Positions 61,742-62,953 of a DNA stretch of 62,953 nt are shown here, piece after piece. Position 1 is the first letter of the stretch. Every line of letters starts with the position of its first letter. Both the position numbers and the translations under genes were made by a program. The notes under the pieces were generated by a model. It saw nothing but the letters and a program-made list of their open reading frames with translations, was not told the DNA's origin and ran no database searches. Source of the stretch: Dehalococcoidia bacterium (lineage in GTDB: Bacteria; Chloroflexota; Dehalococcoidia; Lucifugimonadales; Lucifugimonadaceae); assembly GCA_012959765.1 (NCBI GenBank), contig DUCO01000036.1, positions 1 through 62,953 of the forward strand. Direction: 5' to 3'.

Positions 61742-62953
61742 CTACCGACTCGTCACCAGATCGTCCAACGAATCTCGAATCACTGTGTTCGGCTTGAAAA
61801 CCGCCCAGGCAAACCAAAAGTAATTCGCGTGAACCAGCAGTTCGAGATGCGTTCCTTCAAACTCACCGCCTACTGTGACGCCTGCGTAGTTTCATTTGGA
61901 GCCAGTTTCAACGTCAGTAATCCCTGACCCGGTGTGCTCGAAAGTAAGGGCTTGACCATCTACTGAGCGAGAGAAGACCGCCACAGACCCCGTTGCCTGG
62001 CGTTCGTTCGACAGATCGTTGAAGGCAGAGAAGGTGTCGCCATCGAAGAACGCCACGATGTATTCATCACCAACAAAATCGTTTACAACAGGCGCATTTT
62101 CCAGGAATGAAAACGGGTAGGCGACCGGGGTCTCGCCATCTATTGTCAGCACCCGTGAAGTCGCCACAAGTCGATCGTCAATCCATCCTCTAAACAAGAA
62201 CGGCTGATTGTCCACATTGTCGTAACCCGCGTATGGCGGATCATCGTACTGGCGGTCGAAGAAGCCATATTCGTTGACGACACGTTCTAACACCTTGCCT
62301 TCGGGATAGGATTCGACGAAGGTCTCCCAGGCGATGATCGACGATGGGATCTGTTTGAGGACTGTGGCGTCTTTGGCGTATTCGCCGATAAGCGCCTCGC
62401 CCGTAATCTGCTGCCAGAACGACTCGGTCTGGCGATCCCACATCACAAGATCAGAGCGTCGCAGCATTCCGGACGTTCCAAACGTAAGTGTCCGACCGTC
62501 AATCACTCTCTCGAACGTGATTCCGGTGTTGCAGAGCGGGCAGAACGTTACCGTGACAGGCAGATCGCCAATCCTGTCGTTCACGATTTCGTGCCGCATC
62601 AAAATCGCCAAAGGGTATGCTCTCGCATCGCCATCGACTATCACGGCCACTACTGGCTCTCTAGCGTTCATGTAACCGGGGACTTCGGATACGGGAGCGA
62701 AGTTCGGCTGATCTATCGGCGTAATTTGGTCCTTGGGAAGAACGATTTCCAGTTCGCTCAGCGAGATAATTCGCTCGTTTAAATCGGTATTCCAACCCCA
62801 AAGGGTTCTCAGGCGCACAGCTCTGGAACGTTCTGCATCGTCCTCGATCAGAATTGGCGCTTGCAGCGTGGCAGTTGGTTGCGCTTTGACCAGATTGCCG
62901 CCAGCGGTCGCGGGTTCTAAGTCGGGATCGGCGGCGACAGGAGCCGGTGTTGA
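61742..62953 (-). CDS. DUF3179 family protein with in-frame TGA, partial at window edge
   Basis: The frame is open from the right edge of the window leftwards to a TAG at 61742-61744, interrupted only by TGA at 61892-61894. Family landmarks include ARAYPLAILMRHEIVNDRIG, VTFCPLCNTGITF (CxxC), RRSDLVMWDRQTESFWQQIT and the C-terminal NYFWFAWAVFKPNTVI. The sequence DVETGSK-[TGA]-NYAGVTVGGEFEG fits the family's conserved TGS-x-W-N site, so TGA replaces Trp. No other lesion is seen. It may be a point mutation, a sequencing error or a recoded codon. Translation starts outside the window; the first residues in view are STPAPVAADPDLEPA, a polar stretch that could follow a signal anchor. Confidence 0.78.

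Noticed and set aside
1-62953. CRISPR arrays, tRNA, rRNA, transposase or phage structural genes
   Set aside because: No regularly spaced repeats, tRNA-like folds, rRNA stretches, transposase motifs or phage genes were recognised on either strand; the dispersed palindromes carry no ORF.

Overview
This 63 kb window is a bacterial chromosome segment (about 50-55 % G+C by eye). It is most plausibly a Chloroflexota contig of the Dehalococcoidia/SAR202 type. This is an inference from gene content. The division cluster holds only mraZ-rsmH-ftsA-ftsZ with no peptidoglycan genes. Ribonucleotide reduction uses a B12-dependent class II enzyme with NrdR. Catabolic families typical of that lineage are scattered around: enolase superfamily, Ldh_2-type dehydrogenases in tandem, SelA-like PLP enzyme, SDR, nitroreductase, phosphotriesterase-like, DUF385 and DUF885. 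No sequence search was possible, so the taxonomic call rests on this alone.

The left part (1-30 kb) is accessory and catabolic. A broken alcohol dehydrogenase sits at the extreme left edge beside a G homopolymer, followed by a threonine aldolase, YaaA and a phosphotriesterase-like hydrolase. Next come decayed fragments at 3.2-4.3 kb: a frameshifted DUF385 gene and an in-frame join of a TPP-enzyme N-terminus to a kinase C-terminus. These lie at the end of a leftward operon (enolase-superfamily enzyme, small membrane protein, MFS transporter, SelA-like enzyme). Then follow a coiled-coil gene pair, a serine hydrolase, a DUF885 protease-like protein, a metallo-beta-lactamase fold enzyme, a zinc-ribbon protein and two tandem Ldh_2 dehydrogenases. 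At 17.2-19.2 kb is a tightly overlapping trio: nitrilase-family amidohydrolase, CinA-like amidohydrolase and HIGH-motif nucleotidylyltransferase. Nitroreductase, SDR, kinase, FIST sensor and class III aminotransferase genes come next, then a truncated histidine kinase abutting an unrecognised ORF. BirA, DUF167, YggT, ProC and PdxA close the section.

The middle (30-36 kb) holds nrdR-nrdJ with two NrdR-box-like sites and a mannonate-dehydratase-like gene. Two palindromic intergenic repeats sharing the same 38-bp arm bracket them.

The right part (36-63 kb) is mostly housekeeping. Leftward mraZ-rsmH-ftsA-ftsZ is divergent from rightward moaB-like, trmD, rplS, priA, def, secD-secF, nfo, a small zincin and a phosphodiesterase-type protein. 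A clearly decayed sensor-kinase gene follows. Then come leftward selB, hemW, a conserved unknown, ychF and a DUF1232 protein, and rightward holA and a TPR protein. A DUF3179 gene runs off the right edge; its otherwise open frame contains an in-frame TGA where the family usually has Trp.

The best leads are the amidohydrolase/nucleotidyltransferase trio, the in-frame TGA of the DUF3179 gene in a genome carrying selB, the overlapping coiled-coil pair with a possible -1 frameshift site, the paired palindromes upstream of the moaB-like gene, and the pared-down division cluster. Several single-base lesions may be assembly errors rather than biology.
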